64,000 nucleotides of DNA from Bifidobacterium mizhiense (GCF_020884755.1 NZ_BPWE01000004.1:62001-126000); one strand, 5' to 3'; shown: positions 17,365 through 26,673, counted from the first letter of the stretch. Notes: a model not told the origin generated them from the sequence alone. A program made the numbers and translations.

Positions 17365-17676
17365 GACGGTCCTCCATTTGTCTGTTGTTGACAAGATTTG
17401 ACTGGTTCATCGTCACCTGTCACGGTTTGTCATTGACTGTACCCTATATGGGCCTTGCAAATGCTCGTGTGTAGGAAATCGTCGCATACTCCTGTGTTTA
17501 CCTGTATTGGTGGGAAGCCATCAAGTGCTCACAGATGCACCTACCAATTAAATTCATCAAGCCGAGCGCTGCATATACCGACTTAATTTATTTAACAAGA
17601 GGCATGAGGGAATGGCAGAGGTCGGCAGGTTTGGATTGGCGCAAATATGTATTCGGGTGCATACAGCAGGACTTTA
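17365..17676. other. Intergenic, nothing recognised
   Basis: This gap separates the ClbS-like gene (its promoter must lie at the left end) from the stop of the FtsX-like permease. It is AT-rich and I see no gene, clear terminator or repeat. Confidence 0.4.
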
Positions 17677-19101
17677 TTACTCGCCTATGGCATGCGATAT
17701 GACGCTGACAGAGTTCTCGAATCTGGTGGTCAGAGCTTGGATTCCTGTGGCTGCGGCACCAAGCAGGGATGCGATGAGCACCACTACGATCCAAGCGCCC
17801 CATTGCACGCTCATCTGTGCTTTGCCCATGAAGCGCGAGAGCATGAAGGTCAGGGATGAGGTGCAGAGCAAGGTGATGACCAGGGAGAACAGTGTGCTGG
17901 TAATCATGGTGATGATGCCGTCAAGTGCGCCTAATACTCTGAGCTGGCCGATTCCAGCACCTGATACGTAGGTCAGCGCCAGATCAAGTCCTCTGCCTTT
18001 GGAAGTGATCAAGGTGCCTGCAATTGCACCTGTTATCGCGATGATCAGTGGCGGTCCAGTGAGCGCCAGGAGACTCGCAAACATGTCAGTGGTCGCCGGA
18101 ACAGTGCTGCCTGGTGTGGGGGGCAAAGCGACTTGCATGGTGGTGATCATCGTGCTCAACCCTCCGCTGACGGTCATCAGCAATGACAGACCTGCAGTCA
18201 TAGGGATGATCGCCGCTCCCTGGCGCTGTATGCTGCCGACAGCCTGCTGGCCTGCCAGCCTCCAGGTTCTGGATGGCAACGCCACAGTACGCGTCCATAT
18301 TGCCGTGAAGCCGGGCAGGAAGTATGGTGCGAAAGCTGCCAGCGAGAATATCAGGAGGAACATGCCGCCCATGGCGAAGGCGAGAAATACCGTCATCCTA
18401 TCCGCAGCGGCATTGCTGCTCATCTGACTGGCAGGAGGGTTCGTTGCAAGTGCAAAAGCTGGAATCAGCAACATACAGCCCGCGCCAATCAAGCATACGA
18501 TTCCTAGGAGGAAGCGGAAGACACCTATCTGCTTTGGCGGGTTCTGGGATTGCCTGAGGGCTTCCATTGGTCGTATTTTCGAGAGCGAACGGATAGTCAA
18601 CAGGGTGCTTATGAAGATGGGCGCAGCGCTGAAAGCGAGGCTCTTGTCCAGCGAATTGAACAGGTGGCTGCTGGCATATGTCAAATGCAAATCGAGTGGA
18701 TTTGTCACCATGGCAAAAATCAAGGGCGTAACCACTGGCAGCAAAAGGCAGGTGGCTGCAATAGACAGGATGAATAATCCCATGACTATCAGCAGATTCC
18801 AGGCCAGCAGTTGCCAAGGCAGAGCGCCTTGTAAAACCATGAGCGCCAGTTGATGCCGTCGTTGATTTAGTGCTGAGTTCATGACCCATAGCAACACAGC
18901 TACGGTGATGATCACGCTGAATGCTAAGGCGGGACCAGTGTATGAGGATCCAAGTTCCTGCTCCGGGCCCTGATAGTCCTGATCAATGATTGCGGCGACC
19001 GCAAAGAGGGAGCAGATGACAGTCTGGGATACGACCATGGCCAGCAAGACGGCGCTCCAGACCATAGGCGCTGCTTTGAGTTCGGACAGAGCGCCTCTCA
19101 T
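17677..19101 (-). CDS. FtsX-like ABC permease
   Basis: A permease of about 474 residues, partner of the ATPase upstream. Hydrophobic segments occur in groups near the N terminus, at about 120-190, 225-300 and in a final cluster. The last of these (LALTYVSGAGIGQLRVLGALDGIITMI) is typical of the FtsX fold shared with MacB and lantibiotic-resistance permeases. The start at 19101 overlaps the ATPase stop, which fixes it; the longer frame up to 19170 lies inside the ATPase gene. Such pairs usually remove antimicrobial peptides from the membrane or export lipoproteins; no dedicated sensor genes adjoin this one. Confidence 0.82.
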   Translation of the reverse strand: MRGALSELKAAPMVWSAVLLAMVVSQTVICSLFAVAAIIDQDYQGPEQELGSSYTGPALAFSVIITVAVLLWVMNSALNQRRHQLALMVLQGALPWQLLAWNLLIVMGLFILSIAATCLLLPVVTPLIFAMVTNPLDLHLTYASSHLFNSLDKSLAFSAAPIFISTLLTIRSLSKIRPMEALRQSQNPPKQIGVFRFLLGIVCLIGAGCMLLIPAFALATNPPASQMSSNAAADRMTVFLAFAMGGMFLLIFSLAAFAPYFLPGFTAIWTRTVALPSRTWRLAGQQAVGSIQRQGAAIIPMTAGLSLLMTVSGGLSTMITTMQVALPPTPGSTVPATTDMFASLLALTGPPLIIAITGAIAGTLITSKGRGLDLALTYVSGAGIGQLRVLGALDGIITMITSTLFSLVITLLCTSSLTFMLSRFMGKAQMSVQWGAWIVVVLIASLLGAAATGIQALTTRFENSVSVISHAIGE

Positions 19102-19829
19102 GCCATGGGCGCTTTCGCAGAGAATGATTGGCTGATTTGGCCATCGCGCACGGCAAACAGCCGATCGCACTGACCTGCCACCTCATTGTTATGCGTCACC
19201 AGTACGATGGTTTTCTTTTCGTGGTTGGCAAGTTCCTTCAGCACCGATATGACCTTTTCTCCGGATTCCTGATCCAGGGCGCCAGTTGGCTCGTCCGCGA
19301 ATACCACGTCTGCGTCGGATAACAGGACCCGGGCCAGGGCAACACGTTGCTGCTCGCCGCCAGACAGCAGGGTGACGCTTTTCTTTTTCTGATCGATCAG
19401 GCCAAAGTACTTCAAGAGGGAATCCGCCGTCTTTCTGGGGAAGCGGGATCCACGAAGGGTGAATGGCAGAGCCAGATTCTGTTCGACTGTCATGCTGGTG
19501 ATCAGGTTGTAGGACTGGAATACGAAGCCTAGATGCTGGCGTCTGAACTTGGTCATGGCCGACAGCCCCAGACGGGTTATGTCCTTGCCCAGCAGAAGCA
19601 CAGTTCCGCTAGTGGCCTTCTCCAGCCCAGCCAGGCAGTACAGCAGCGTCGATTTCCCGCTGCCTGACGGCCCGATGATGCCGGTCATCTCCCCCGGATA
19701 GGCAGTGAATGCGATGTCATTGAGAATGGTCAATGAATCGCCGCGGCGCGGGGAGACCACCATGGACAGCCCCGTAGCTTCAATCGTTGGTGTCGGGCCT
19801 CTGCTCGCGCTTAGGTTGGGGTTATTCAT
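19098..19829 (-). CDS. ABC ATPase, MacB/LolD type
   Basis: A 243-residue ATPase. Walker A GPSGSGKSTLLYCLAGLE lies near 47-64. Next come the Q-loop FVFQSYNLITSMTVEQNLALP, the signature LLSGGEQQRVALARVL, Walker B VVFADEPTGALDQ and the H-loop VTHNNEV. The sequence after Walker A and around the Q-loop is diagnostic for the MacB/LolD group that works with FtsX-like permeases. I place the start at the ATG at 19829, after AAGGGAAAG. It is coupled to the permease by a four-base overlap. Confidence 0.92.
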   Translation of the reverse strand: MNNPNLSASRGPTPTIEATGLSMVVSPRRGDSLTILNDIAFTAYPGEMTGIIGPSGSGKSTLLYCLAGLEKATSGTVLLLGKDITRLGLSAMTKFRRQHLGFVFQSYNLITSMTVEQNLALPFTLRGSRFPRKTADSLLKYFGLIDQKKKSVTLLSGGEQQRVALARVLLSDADVVFADEPTGALDQESGEKVISVLKELANHEKKTIVLVTHNNEVAGQCDRLFAVRDGQISQSFSAKAPMA

Positions 19830-20144
19830 AGTTGCATCTTTCCCTTGGATGATCATCGACGACCTTCCAGACCGAGGCATCTACGCTCAGTAATGCTGAT
19901 TCGCCTCGCAGATGTCATGTGCCCTCGTTCGTCGCTTGACCCTGTATGACGGTCATCCTTGTCGTCATCAGTCACTTCCATTGATATCAGCGAAAGAAGG
20001 GATGAAATACCCTGATTTACCCTGAATTATCCCTGACTCGGCCCTGATTTTTTCAAAATAAGAGACATGTTCAGGAAGGCATGCTTACGCGGCGCCACCG
20101 GTAATGTCAGCAGCGCCGAGAATCAGCTGATTACTGTTGCAGCC
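19830..20144. other. Intergenic, promoter side of MacB-type operon
   Basis: No gene is supported. Around 20006-20050 there is a repetitive pyrimidine-rich stretch with CCTGATTTACCCTGAATTA and further CCCTGA copies. The right end borders the stop of the alcohol dehydrogenase; no strong terminator was found. Confidence 0.4.
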
Positions 20145-21185
20145 TCATTCGCTAACAAGCAGCAGGGATTTGATGGCGGTGCGCTGGTCCATGGCCTCAT
20201 AGGCCTCTTGGATGTGATCCAAGGCAAAGCGCTTGGTGAAGACCTTGCCTGGCTGGATGCTGCCCTTGAGCACCTGGTCAAGCAGCAGATGCCTGTCATA
20301 TGTGGTGACTGCGGCCGTGCCTCCTCGCAGCCCAACATTGCGCCAGAACAGCTTAGAGGTGTCCATGGTAGCCTGCTGCGGCACACCTACCCTGCCGACC
20401 ACTGCGCCGGGCCGGGCCACCCTGACGGCGGTATTGGTGGACAGTTCGGTGCCCACGCATTCCAGAACCGCATCGGCTCCTGCTCCGTCGGTGAGGGCCA
20501 TGACCTGCTCCACAGCAGCGTCGCCGCGTTCAGCCACGATGTCAGTGGCTCCGAATTCACGCGCCAGCTTCTGTCGGTCCTCATGCCGGCTCATGGCGAT
20601 GATGCGTTCGGCCCCACGCAGCTTGGCTGCTATGACACCGCACAGACCCACCGCTCCATCGCCCATGACCACGACCGTATCGCCTTCTTTGACCTGGGCT
20701 GTTGCGGCTGCATGATAACCGGTGGCCATCACGTCGGAGAGGGTCAGCAGAGAGTCAAGCATGTCGTCGCTGTAGTCCTCAGGTTGGCCAGGAATCTTCA
20801 CCAAGGCCCAGTCCGCATTGGTGAATCGCAGATACTCGCTCTGGTAGCCGCCGCTCCCCCGCCTGTCCGGATCAAGGCAATCTCCGTCGAAGCCGGCCCT
20901 GCAGGCTGCGCAGTGCCCACAGCCATGAGTGAAGGGCGCTATGACGAAGTCCCCTGGCTTGACATGAGTGACCTCCGAGCCGACCTTCTCGACCAGGCCG
21001 ATGGCCTCGTGCCCTACGTGACTGCCTGAGGGCATTGAGGAAATCCCCCGGTACCACCACAGGTCGGATCCGCACACGCAGGCGCGGACGATCCGAATCA
21101 CGGCGTCTTTAGGCTTTTCGATGGTCGGCATCGGCGCTTCCTCCAGCTCGATGCGGCCTGGCTTCACAAACTTTGCTGCCTTCAT
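20145..21185 (-). CDS. Zinc-dependent alcohol dehydrogenase (MDR family)
   Basis: A 346-residue medium-chain dehydrogenase. Catalytic zinc ligands are seen in CVCGSDLWWY and GHEAIG. The structural zinc site has four cysteines, CGHCAACRAGFDGDC. The nucleotide-binding fold carries GDGAVGLCGVIAAKL, followed by RHEDRQKLAREFGAT. The length and both zinc sites are normal for the family. It would oxidise an alcohol or reduce an aldehyde with NAD(P)H; the substrate cannot be read from sequence. The ATG at 21185 follows GGGAGCAAG, so I do not use the upstream ATG. It is transcribed alone. Confidence 0.92.
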   Translation of the reverse strand: MKAAKFVKPGRIELEEAPMPTIEKPKDAVIRIVRACVCGSDLWWYRGISSMPSGSHVGHEAIGLVEKVGSEVTHVKPGDFVIAPFTHGCGHCAACRAGFDGDCLDPDRRGSGGYQSEYLRFTNADWALVKIPGQPEDYSDDMLDSLLTLSDVMATGYHAAATAQVKEGDTVVVMGDGAVGLCGVIAAKLRGAERIIAMSRHEDRQKLAREFGATDIVAERGDAAVEQVMALTDGAGADAVLECVGTELSTNTAVRVARPGAVVGRVGVPQQATMDTSKLFWRNVGLRGGTAAVTTYDRHLLLDQVLKGSIQPGKVFTKRFALDHIQEAYEAMDQRTAIKSLLLVSE

Positions 21186-21200
21186 GCTCTTGCTCCCCAT

Positions 21201-21480
21201 TCTTCACTACCTGGCGTATTTGCCTGCCAAGTATGCGGATGAAACATAGTCTACGGAGTTCAATCCGCTTGAAGTCAAGTCAATACCTTATTGTGCGCGA
21301 TTCATAGAGGTGTGGACAAGATTGTCACACGGGAATACGGTCATAAGATGCAGCCATATATAAGTGCTGTATCGGGGGTGCCATATAGAGGTGGCGTATA
21401 TAGGTGTACCGTCATATGCCTGATGACATAGCCTACACGTCCCTAGATGAACTTCATCGGCCGAACCACAAGGGATCAAT
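21201..21480. other. Intergenic with repeated TATA-like motifs
   Basis: Upstream of the dehydrogenase and beyond the end of the glycosylase gene. It carries three related short motifs near 21355-21405 (CATATAAGTG, CATATAGAGG, GTATATAGGTG). They may be chance AT-rich sequence or promoter elements. No gene is supported. Confidence 0.35.
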
Positions 21481-22158
21481 TCACTTGGAAGAGCTTTCAG
21501 GACTGCCAAGTTCCTTGAGGAAGGCAGCGTAGGCCTGGGGGTTGCGATGGTTTTTGCCTGCTTGGACAATCAGCCCGTGGTATTCGCGCAGATCGTTCAG
21601 TGGCCATTGATCAACCCGAATAAAATCCGCCTCGTACTCTTCACCCTCTTGGTATGACCGCAGGGAGGCCCACCCCAGACCGTCCAGCATCCGGCGTGCA
21701 TAGGCGTCCCAGATGAAGCAAGGCTGGCCGAAGGCATAGAGCCGTATGACATCCGCCGTCTCGCGTCCAACCCCGGCAATGGTGAGCAGGTCGTCACGCA
21801 GGCTTTCATCCGTGCAGTCCTCAACATCGGCCGTGCGGATGCCGTGAGCCAGCAGCCACTGAGCCAGGGCTTTGCAGGTGCGTGCCTTGGCCTTCATGAA
21901 GCCGCTTGATCTGATCAAGTTTGTCAGCCTTGCTAGGTCGACGCCGGCCATGTTGCAGGGGTTGAGCAGATCGGCTTCGCGCAGCTGCTCGATGGACATG
22001 GCCGCGTTTCCCCAGGCTGTATGTTGGACCAGCACCGCTCCGATCATCATTTCGAAGTCGGTCTCTGCCGGCCACCAATTCTGCAATCCCAGACGAGCGA
22101 GCAAACGTGAGTACAGCCACCTTGAGCAACCGGCATTTATCCTGCCTGAATTGCCCAT
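21481..22158 (-). CDS. HhH-GPD DNA glycosylase, EndoIII-like
   Basis: A 225-residue base-excision repair protein. The helix-hairpin-helix and catalytic loop read [32 protein letters not shown]. The catalytic Asp (in WDAYARR) is present, but the Lys that gives EndoIII its lyase activity (GxGxKTA) is Glu here. The closing region [16 protein letters not shown] has no four-cysteine iron-sulfur cluster. This combination matches 3-methyladenine glycosylases of the MagIII/EndoIII-like group, so I expect a monofunctional glycosylase. A strong GGAGG precedes the ATG. Next gene upstream is the HAD phosphatase, same strand. Confidence 0.85.
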   Translation of the reverse strand: MGNSGRINAGCSRWLYSRLLARLGLQNWWPAETDFEMMIGAVLVQHTAWGNAAMSIEQLREADLLNPCNMAGVDLARLTNLIRSSGFMKAKARTCKALAQWLLAHGIRTADVEDCTDESLRDDLLTIAGVGRETADVIRLYAFGQPCFIWDAYARRMLDGLGWASLRSYQEGEEYEADFIRVDQWPLNDLREYHGLIVQAGKNHRNPQAYAAFLKELGSPESSSK

Positions 22159-22224
22159 AACGCCTCCACCAAACTACTTGACGCTTTTCATGGTAACAGC
22201 TGGCTCCGGCCGTTGCGGAGCGAG

Positions 22225-22899
22225 TCAGAGAATGGTAGGCGCCTGGGCGAAGTCAGTGATAGCGCCATCGGCCTCAGAGCGAATGGCATCCCAATCCTTG
22301 GCCGAAGACTGGTCGTACATGGCCCAGACCTTCATCCCAGCGCGTTTGGCCGAATCGACGGCGACCAGAAGATCCTCGAACACTGTGCAGTGGTCGGGCG
22401 CAACGCCCAGCATCCGTGAAGCCAACAGGTAGATTTTGGGTTCCTCCTTGCCAATGCTTTTGGCATCATCCACGCTGCAGACCTGGTCGAAACAATCGGT
22501 CATCCCAGCGTGCTTCAGAGCAGCCTGTCGCAGGCGTGGCGGGAGGCTGGTTGCCACAGCCAGGGCGGCACCGCTGGCTTTTAGCGCTTGCAAGTAATCG
22601 AGTGCATGTGGCTTGGGTTGTACAGCTGTGGCGTAGAGCAGGAGCGCGTCCTCGTTCCACTCCTCCACAAGATCTTCTGGGCGCTCGTCAAGGTGGAAGT
22701 GGTCGATGGTGTATCTGGCGATGGCGCCGGTCTGCATGGAGGCGACTACAGATGCGTAATCGTCCGGCATGGGGATGTTGCGGCGAGCGAAGAATCGTTG
22801 GTCGATTTCCTTCCAGACTCCCATAGAATCCAGAAGAGTGCCGTCGAGATCGAAGATGGCGGCCTTGCCAATGTTGACTTTTATTCCATTTTCGCCCAT
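22225..22899 (-). CDS. HAD-family phosphatase (beta-PGM-like subgroup)
   Basis: A 224-residue HAD hydrolase. Motif I is FDLDGTLLDSMG at about 16-27 with both catalytic aspartates, motif II the Thr/Ser of AVATSLPP, and motif III/IV the K of SIGKEEPKIYLLA with VFEDLLVAVDSAKRAGMKVW. A helical cap lies between motifs I and II. Motif IV has EDLL where many members have EDS, a small deviation. Members dephosphorylate sugar phosphates or isomerise them; the substrate is open. A GGAG box precedes the ATG. Confidence 0.88.
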   Translation of the reverse strand: MGENGIKVNIGKAAIFDLDGTLLDSMGVWKEIDQRFFARRNIPMPDDYASVVASMQTGAIARYTIDHFHLDERPEDLVEEWNEDALLLYATAVQPKPHALDYLQALKASGAALAVATSLPPRLRQAALKHAGMTDCFDQVCSVDDAKSIGKEEPKIYLLASRMLGVAPDHCTVFEDLLVAVDSAKRAGMKVWAMYDQSSAKDWDAIRSEADGAITDFAQAPTIL

Positions 22900-23183
22900 G
22901 CCGCAAATTCTCCTATTCGCCGAAGTTATTCATAGTAGCATGACCTCAGATCGGGTCTGGCTCACCGGGTTTGAGCCAATGTTCTCCCCAATCAGCCTTG
23001 GCTTCAGAAAAGTAGGTATGTTCAACAGTTTAATGTCGCCACGCCAGGCATCAATCCGGGCGATTGTCAATTATTTTGCGCTCAGTGAGTGAAAAGCGCA
23101 TAAAAGTTGAAGAAGATATACAATATTGGTTGAAACAATGTTAGCATGCAAATACTAGAGAAAATCATCGAAAAAGGAGACTT

Positions 23184-23522
23184 ATGGCTATTCAAGAAAC
23201 AACAGCGGCTCTGGCTGATCCCCTGCGTCGTCGTGTGCTGGATCTTTTGGAGCAGGGCGGCATGGAGGCTGGACGCCTGGCCGAAAAGCTGGGAATGACG
23301 CCATCCAAGCTGTCCTATCATCTGCGGAAGTTGAAAGAAGCAGACCTGATTGTCGGCCACAAGCAGGGCACCAGGGTCATCTACGAACTCAATCTGAGCG
23401 TGCTGGACAGCACTATTCAGTGGCTCTACCGCCTGCGGACCAGCGCCAGCGACAAGAGAAGTGTGTCTGAGCCTCAGACTGTGAGCAAGGAAACTGGTTC
23501 GACGGCGGTTTCTGAATCCTAA
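23184..23522 (+). CDS. ArsR-family repressor (SdpR-like)
   Basis: A 112-residue winged-helix regulator: ETTAALADPLRRRVLDLLEQ opens the fold, and the recognition helix is KLGMTPSKLSYHLRKLKEADLI. The wing HKQGTRVIYELNLSVLD follows. There is no metal-binding ELCVCDL motif. It starts behind AAAGGAG and is followed after 10 bases by an SdpI-like gene. That order recalls the Bacillus SdpR/SdpI pair, where SdpI both confers immunity to the SdpC toxin and sequesters SdpR at the membrane. Confidence 0.9.
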   Translation: MAIQETTAALADPLRRRVLDLLEQGGMEAGRLAEKLGMTPSKLSYHLRKLKEADLIVGHKQGTRVIYELNLSVLDSTIQWLYRLRTSASDKRSVSEPQTVSKETGSTAVSES

Positions 23523-23532
23523 GGAGACTCTC

Positions 23533-24261
23533 ATGGCGGATGGCAGCAAAGCGGGTCGGTTCGTCCCGACCCTTGTCGCGGCTCAGTGGTTGCCGGGGAT
23601 AATCATGCTGGGCGTAAGCCGCATAGTGGTCAATCGTCTACCGAATGAAAACGTACCGCTTCATTGGAACGCACAGAACCAGGTGGACCGCTGGGGCTCT
23701 CCCCAGGGGCTGGTTTGGATGCCCTGCTTCTGTCTTGTCATTGCGCTGATTTGGACCATCCTCATGATCGTCCTGCGCGCATATTTGATTAAACGTGGTG
23801 ATGAAGTGGGACATACCTTGACCGTTTTTCTGCTGGGTGGTCTATGCATGCAGATTATTCTTGCGGTTTTAGATCTGTTCGAATTAGCTTACGCTGATCC
23901 TCATTGGGGCTGGTGGCCGACGGATTTCGGCATTGATAAGGTCGCCATGCTTTTGACCGGTCTGACTCTCATAGTCATCGGCAATCTTGCTCCTAAAACC
24001 AGACCCAACGGCATCAGCGGTTTCCGGGTGCCAGGTGCCTACGCCAGCCGCGAGGCTTGGCGCCGTTGTCAGCAGTTTGGCGGGGTGCTCTTCATGATTC
24101 TGGGCGTGGTCATGATCCTGTCTGCCTTGGCTTATAGCGGAGTCAGACTCTATTGGACCTGTGGAACCGCTCTGGCAATCGTCCTTGTACTCATATGTGC
24201 CTATGGTTCATACGCTGGCAGAAAGTATGCCGGGCAGGGCGGACCCGTGTACCACCGCTAG
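23533..24261 (+). CDS. DUF1648/SdpI-family membrane protein
   Basis: A 242-residue membrane protein with about six hydrophobic segments. The N-terminal DUF1648 signature VPLHWNAQNQVDRWGSP sits after the first helix. The SdpI signature is GNLAPKTRPNGISGFRVPGAYASREAWRRCQQFGG. SdpI proteins act as immunity or signal-transducing membrane proteins. It forms an operon with the ArsR-type gene just upstream (GGAG eight bases before the ATG). No SdpC-like toxin gene is visible in the window, so the ligand may come from other bacteria or have a different nature. Confidence 0.88.
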   Translation: MADGSKAGRFVPTLVAAQWLPGIIMLGVSRIVVNRLPNENVPLHWNAQNQVDRWGSPQGLVWMPCFCLVIALIWTILMIVLRAYLIKRGDEVGHTLTVFLLGGLCMQIILAVLDLFELAYADPHWGWWPTDFGIDKVAMLLTGLTLIVIGNLAPKTRPNGISGFRVPGAYASREAWRRCQQFGGVLFMILGVVMILSALAYSGVRLYWTCGTALAIVLVLICAYGSYAGRKYAGQGGPVYHR

Positions 24262-24463
24262 TGCTTATATGCAATGAGTGGTTTGAAGGAGACTGCAAAT
24301 AACAGATCTGCATATACGTAATGGGGACTATCTGAATCTTTTGGAAGGATTTGGAGGTCCCCTAAATACAACAAATGTCCAGAAACACAGTTCTTTCTAC
24401 AAGGATTTGCAGACAAGGCCGTCTAGTCGAGAAGGCAGAGTTAGATATAGATTCGTTTGATGC

Positions 24464-25819
24464 TCATTTCTGCTCTTCGTTCTCATCCCAAAGTAATTTA
24501 TATCCACCTCGCATGTGATCCCATTCCGCACGACTCTTTAAAGTATCTTTATCAATCCCAAGGTTGAGTGCTATCCAACATCTGAAGGTGAGAACTGCTT
24601 TTTGCCAGGAATTGAGACACACTATTTTGTCAGGTCTCTTCCTATTTGCGTGTTTTATCCCGTTATAGGCCGAGGTAGTTTGCAATATCCAGTTGTTAAC
24701 TTCAAAGGGAAGGATATCTTTTAGATTTTCAGTTATTCGTTTTAATCTGTCTTTGAAACTAAACTTATTGGCATCTTTTTTGTTCTTGCCATCGGCTTTC
24801 AGCAAATAATATCCCAAAGCCTCCAGGCCAGAACCAGCTTCTAATAACCTAACTTCAGGCGTGGCTTTGTCTAGTGTAAATGAAGTTACGATTGGGTCAA
24901 TCGCTCGTGGTATCTGATCGTACAATGAAAGCCATTTCTGTACACCGTCTTCTTTCAACTCTGCATATTGAATCAAGCCTCGATCATATTTTGGTTTATG
25001 GCGTTCCTGAATCCCCTCGGTTATTGGCAGCCACTCATTAGCAATTTCTTCGTTTGCAGTAGCTGCAGTATCGGGTGAACGAAGGACTTGTGATTCAGTT
25101 AAATCGCGATCTTCTCCATACGAAATGCGAAGCAAATCCTGTATTGCTTTAGACAAGTGCCTCGCACTTTGCCAAGAGAGAAGGTGAGATGATCTGGTCT
25201 CTATATATGTCTTGTCGTTTATTGTACAGGTGTCATCTTTAGAAGAATAAGAAAGTGACCAATCAAAATGAATATATCCGAGAGGATTGTATTGAAGACG
25301 TATGTCGTCAGGACTTCTAATGATAAGTGTCTCGGACCTGTTTCGAGAATCTCTGTTTGATAGTCTTTTTCTTTCGATATTACTGTTTCCAATCCACTGC
25401 CTCAAACCGGAGATTGAAGTCCGCAACCCATATATTTTTTGATAATTTGTATGTAACCTTGCCCCCATTACGGCGCAATCAGCAATTATTGTCCCCCTGG
25501 CTCCGCCGTTTCCACCTATTACTTGAGTCATACTGTATTTGCGGCAATTTAATAAAGCGATACTACCGTCAATATCGTAAAACCACAGATTTCTAGGCAC
25601 TGGATATATGTCTTGGATCTCAGCTATATCCGCTATATTGATCCCGTCATCAGTCCATAAGTTAGAAATAGCATCTACATTATTCCACGATATAGTTATC
25701 TCTATGCCATCTTCAGTGATGCGTATTGGCACTTGCATCTCGGGGAATAGATAATCGTCGCTGACGAGAGTTCCCACTCTAATCATCTCTGGTGAAAGAA
25801 CATTGCTATTATGAGCCAT
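24464..25819 (-). CDS. ApeA/HEPN-like protein, candidate phage defence
   Basis: A 451-residue soluble protein, AT-rich with poor codon fit to its surroundings. The N-terminal half resembles the ApeA N-terminal domain 1: the layout of beta strands to about 115, GARGTIIADCAVMGARLH, then SISGLRQWIG at 136-144. The C-terminal third is helical and HEPN-like: LEAGSGLEALGYYLL at 326-340, FKDRLKRI at 355-362, and YNGIKHANR at 385-393, where a HEPN nuclease would have RN(x)3-4H. The His and Asn are there but the Arg is missing. ApeA proteins are single-gene anti-phage factors thought to cleave RNA. I do not see a partner gene. Assignment is by pattern only; a decayed or non-catalytic member is possible. 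Confidence 0.6.
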   Translation of the reverse strand: MAHNSNVLSPEMIRVGTLVSDDYLFPEMQVPIRITEDGIEITISWNNVDAISNLWTDDGINIADIAEIQDIYPVPRNLWFYDIDGSIALLNCRKYSMTQVIGGNGGARGTIIADCAVMGARLHTNYQKIYGLRTSISGLRQWIGNSNIERKRLSNRDSRNRSETLIIRSPDDIRLQYNPLGYIHFDWSLSYSSKDDTCTINDKTYIETRSSHLLSWQSARHLSKAIQDLLRISYGEDRDLTESQVLRSPDTAATANEEIANEWLPITEGIQERHKPKYDRGLIQYAELKEDGVQKWLSLYDQIPRAIDPIVTSFTLDKATPEVRLLEAGSGLEALGYYLLKADGKNKKDANKFSFKDRLKRITENLKDILPFEVNNWILQTTSAYNGIKHANRKRPDKIVCLNSWQKAVLTFRCWIALNLGIDKDTLKSRAEWDHMRGGYKLLWDENEEQK

Positions 25820-26276
25820 TCTTAATTACTCGCAATCTTAATAGAAGTTGACTAGTAACGGGTATATTTGTAGTATAAATAATTTTACAGCAAAAAATTG
25901 TGTTGGCTTTTGTTAAGAAGAGGCTCACAGCAATATGACTTTGAAAGAGAGAATTACACCTTTCATGGATCTCCAAATACTGTGTGTAGAAAATGGATTC
26001 CTTGTTGTTGCTGAAGCCGGACGGTTCAAGATTGCAGATGAAATCTCCAGGCAAAAACACCACTTTAGCGCTGCCTTAGGCTCCTTCGGAAATGTGAAAA
26101 GCGGTCGCCTCTATAAGGTTATCCGTATCCTACTAGGTTAAGCGTCAGGACCTGTGGCACCACTGGGAGCAATCGCAGTTTGCGGCCTGTTATCCCCCTC
26201 TTTTGTATCTTTGGTATTACGGAGAAGGCGGCATAATAAGACTGGCAAATCAGTTCATCGGAAATTTCCAGAAGCT
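25820..26276. other. AT-rich intergenic stretch
   Basis: No convincing gene. A 68-codon plus-strand frame (25935-26141) has no recognisable family and a poorly placed AGAGG, so I leave it out. In the minus frame beyond the XRE-like remnant there is a run reading VVKLLEISDELI, perhaps its shifted C-terminal end. The stretch looks like a graveyard of transferred DNA. Confidence 0.4.
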
Positions 26277-26453
26277 TTACCACCCTATCCTGAATACTGA
26301 AGATACCAATCTTGAGCTTATCGACACTGCTTGTCGTTTTTCATAGTTCGCGATGCGATATAGCCTGAAGTTAACCCGGAGTCGAGTCGACATATCGGAC
26401 TGAGTCGTGTTTGCTACTTTACACAGCTGGCGAAGCAGCTCCTGTATCGGCAT
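26277..26453 (-). pseudogene. Possible decayed XRE-type helix-turn-helix gene
   Basis: A 58-codon minus-strand frame starting at an ATG at 26453. It reads IQELLRQLCKVANTTQSDMS followed by RIANYEKRQAVSISSRL, the order and spacing of a Cro/C1-type helix-turn-helix (compare TQxxLAxxLGVSxxxIxNYExG). Several core positions are broken. The frame stops early, while a helix-like VVKLLEISDELI continues in another frame, so it is probably an inactivated regulator left from a mobile element. Confidence 0.35.
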
Positions 26454-26633
26454 ACTGGTCTTTGCTGAATCGCAGTGTTCAACATAGGCTAGACTTAGAC
26501 AACTTTATCGGCACTCTGCATAATCATTCGTATTTGCGACATTTTGCTGTAATGCCTGAGCCGATTCTGTGAAAATACAGAGCGCTCGTGCATCTACGAT
26601 GCGACGAATCGGCATACCTAGGATCATTTGAGA

Positions 26634-26673
26634 AAGGTCCCTGGGTCGACTTAAGAGCCGGGCCAGGGACCTT
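26634..26673. terminator. Strong hairpin beyond cmk-der
   Basis: AAGGTCCCTGG at 26634-26644 pairs perfectly with CCAGGGACCTT at 26663-26673 across an 18-base loop, three bases from the cmk-der stop. The plus strand continues CTTTATTT and the minus strand TTCTC, so it is an imperfect two-way terminator, most likely for the cmk-der transcript. Confidence 0.75.

Noticed and set aside
20067-21029. 320-codon plus-strand open frame
   Set aside because: Antisense to the alcohol dehydrogenase, which has all zinc and cofactor motifs.
25935-26141. 68-codon plus-strand frame in the AT-rich island
   Set aside because: No recognisable family and a poorly spaced ribosome binding site; could be chance in AT-rich DNA.
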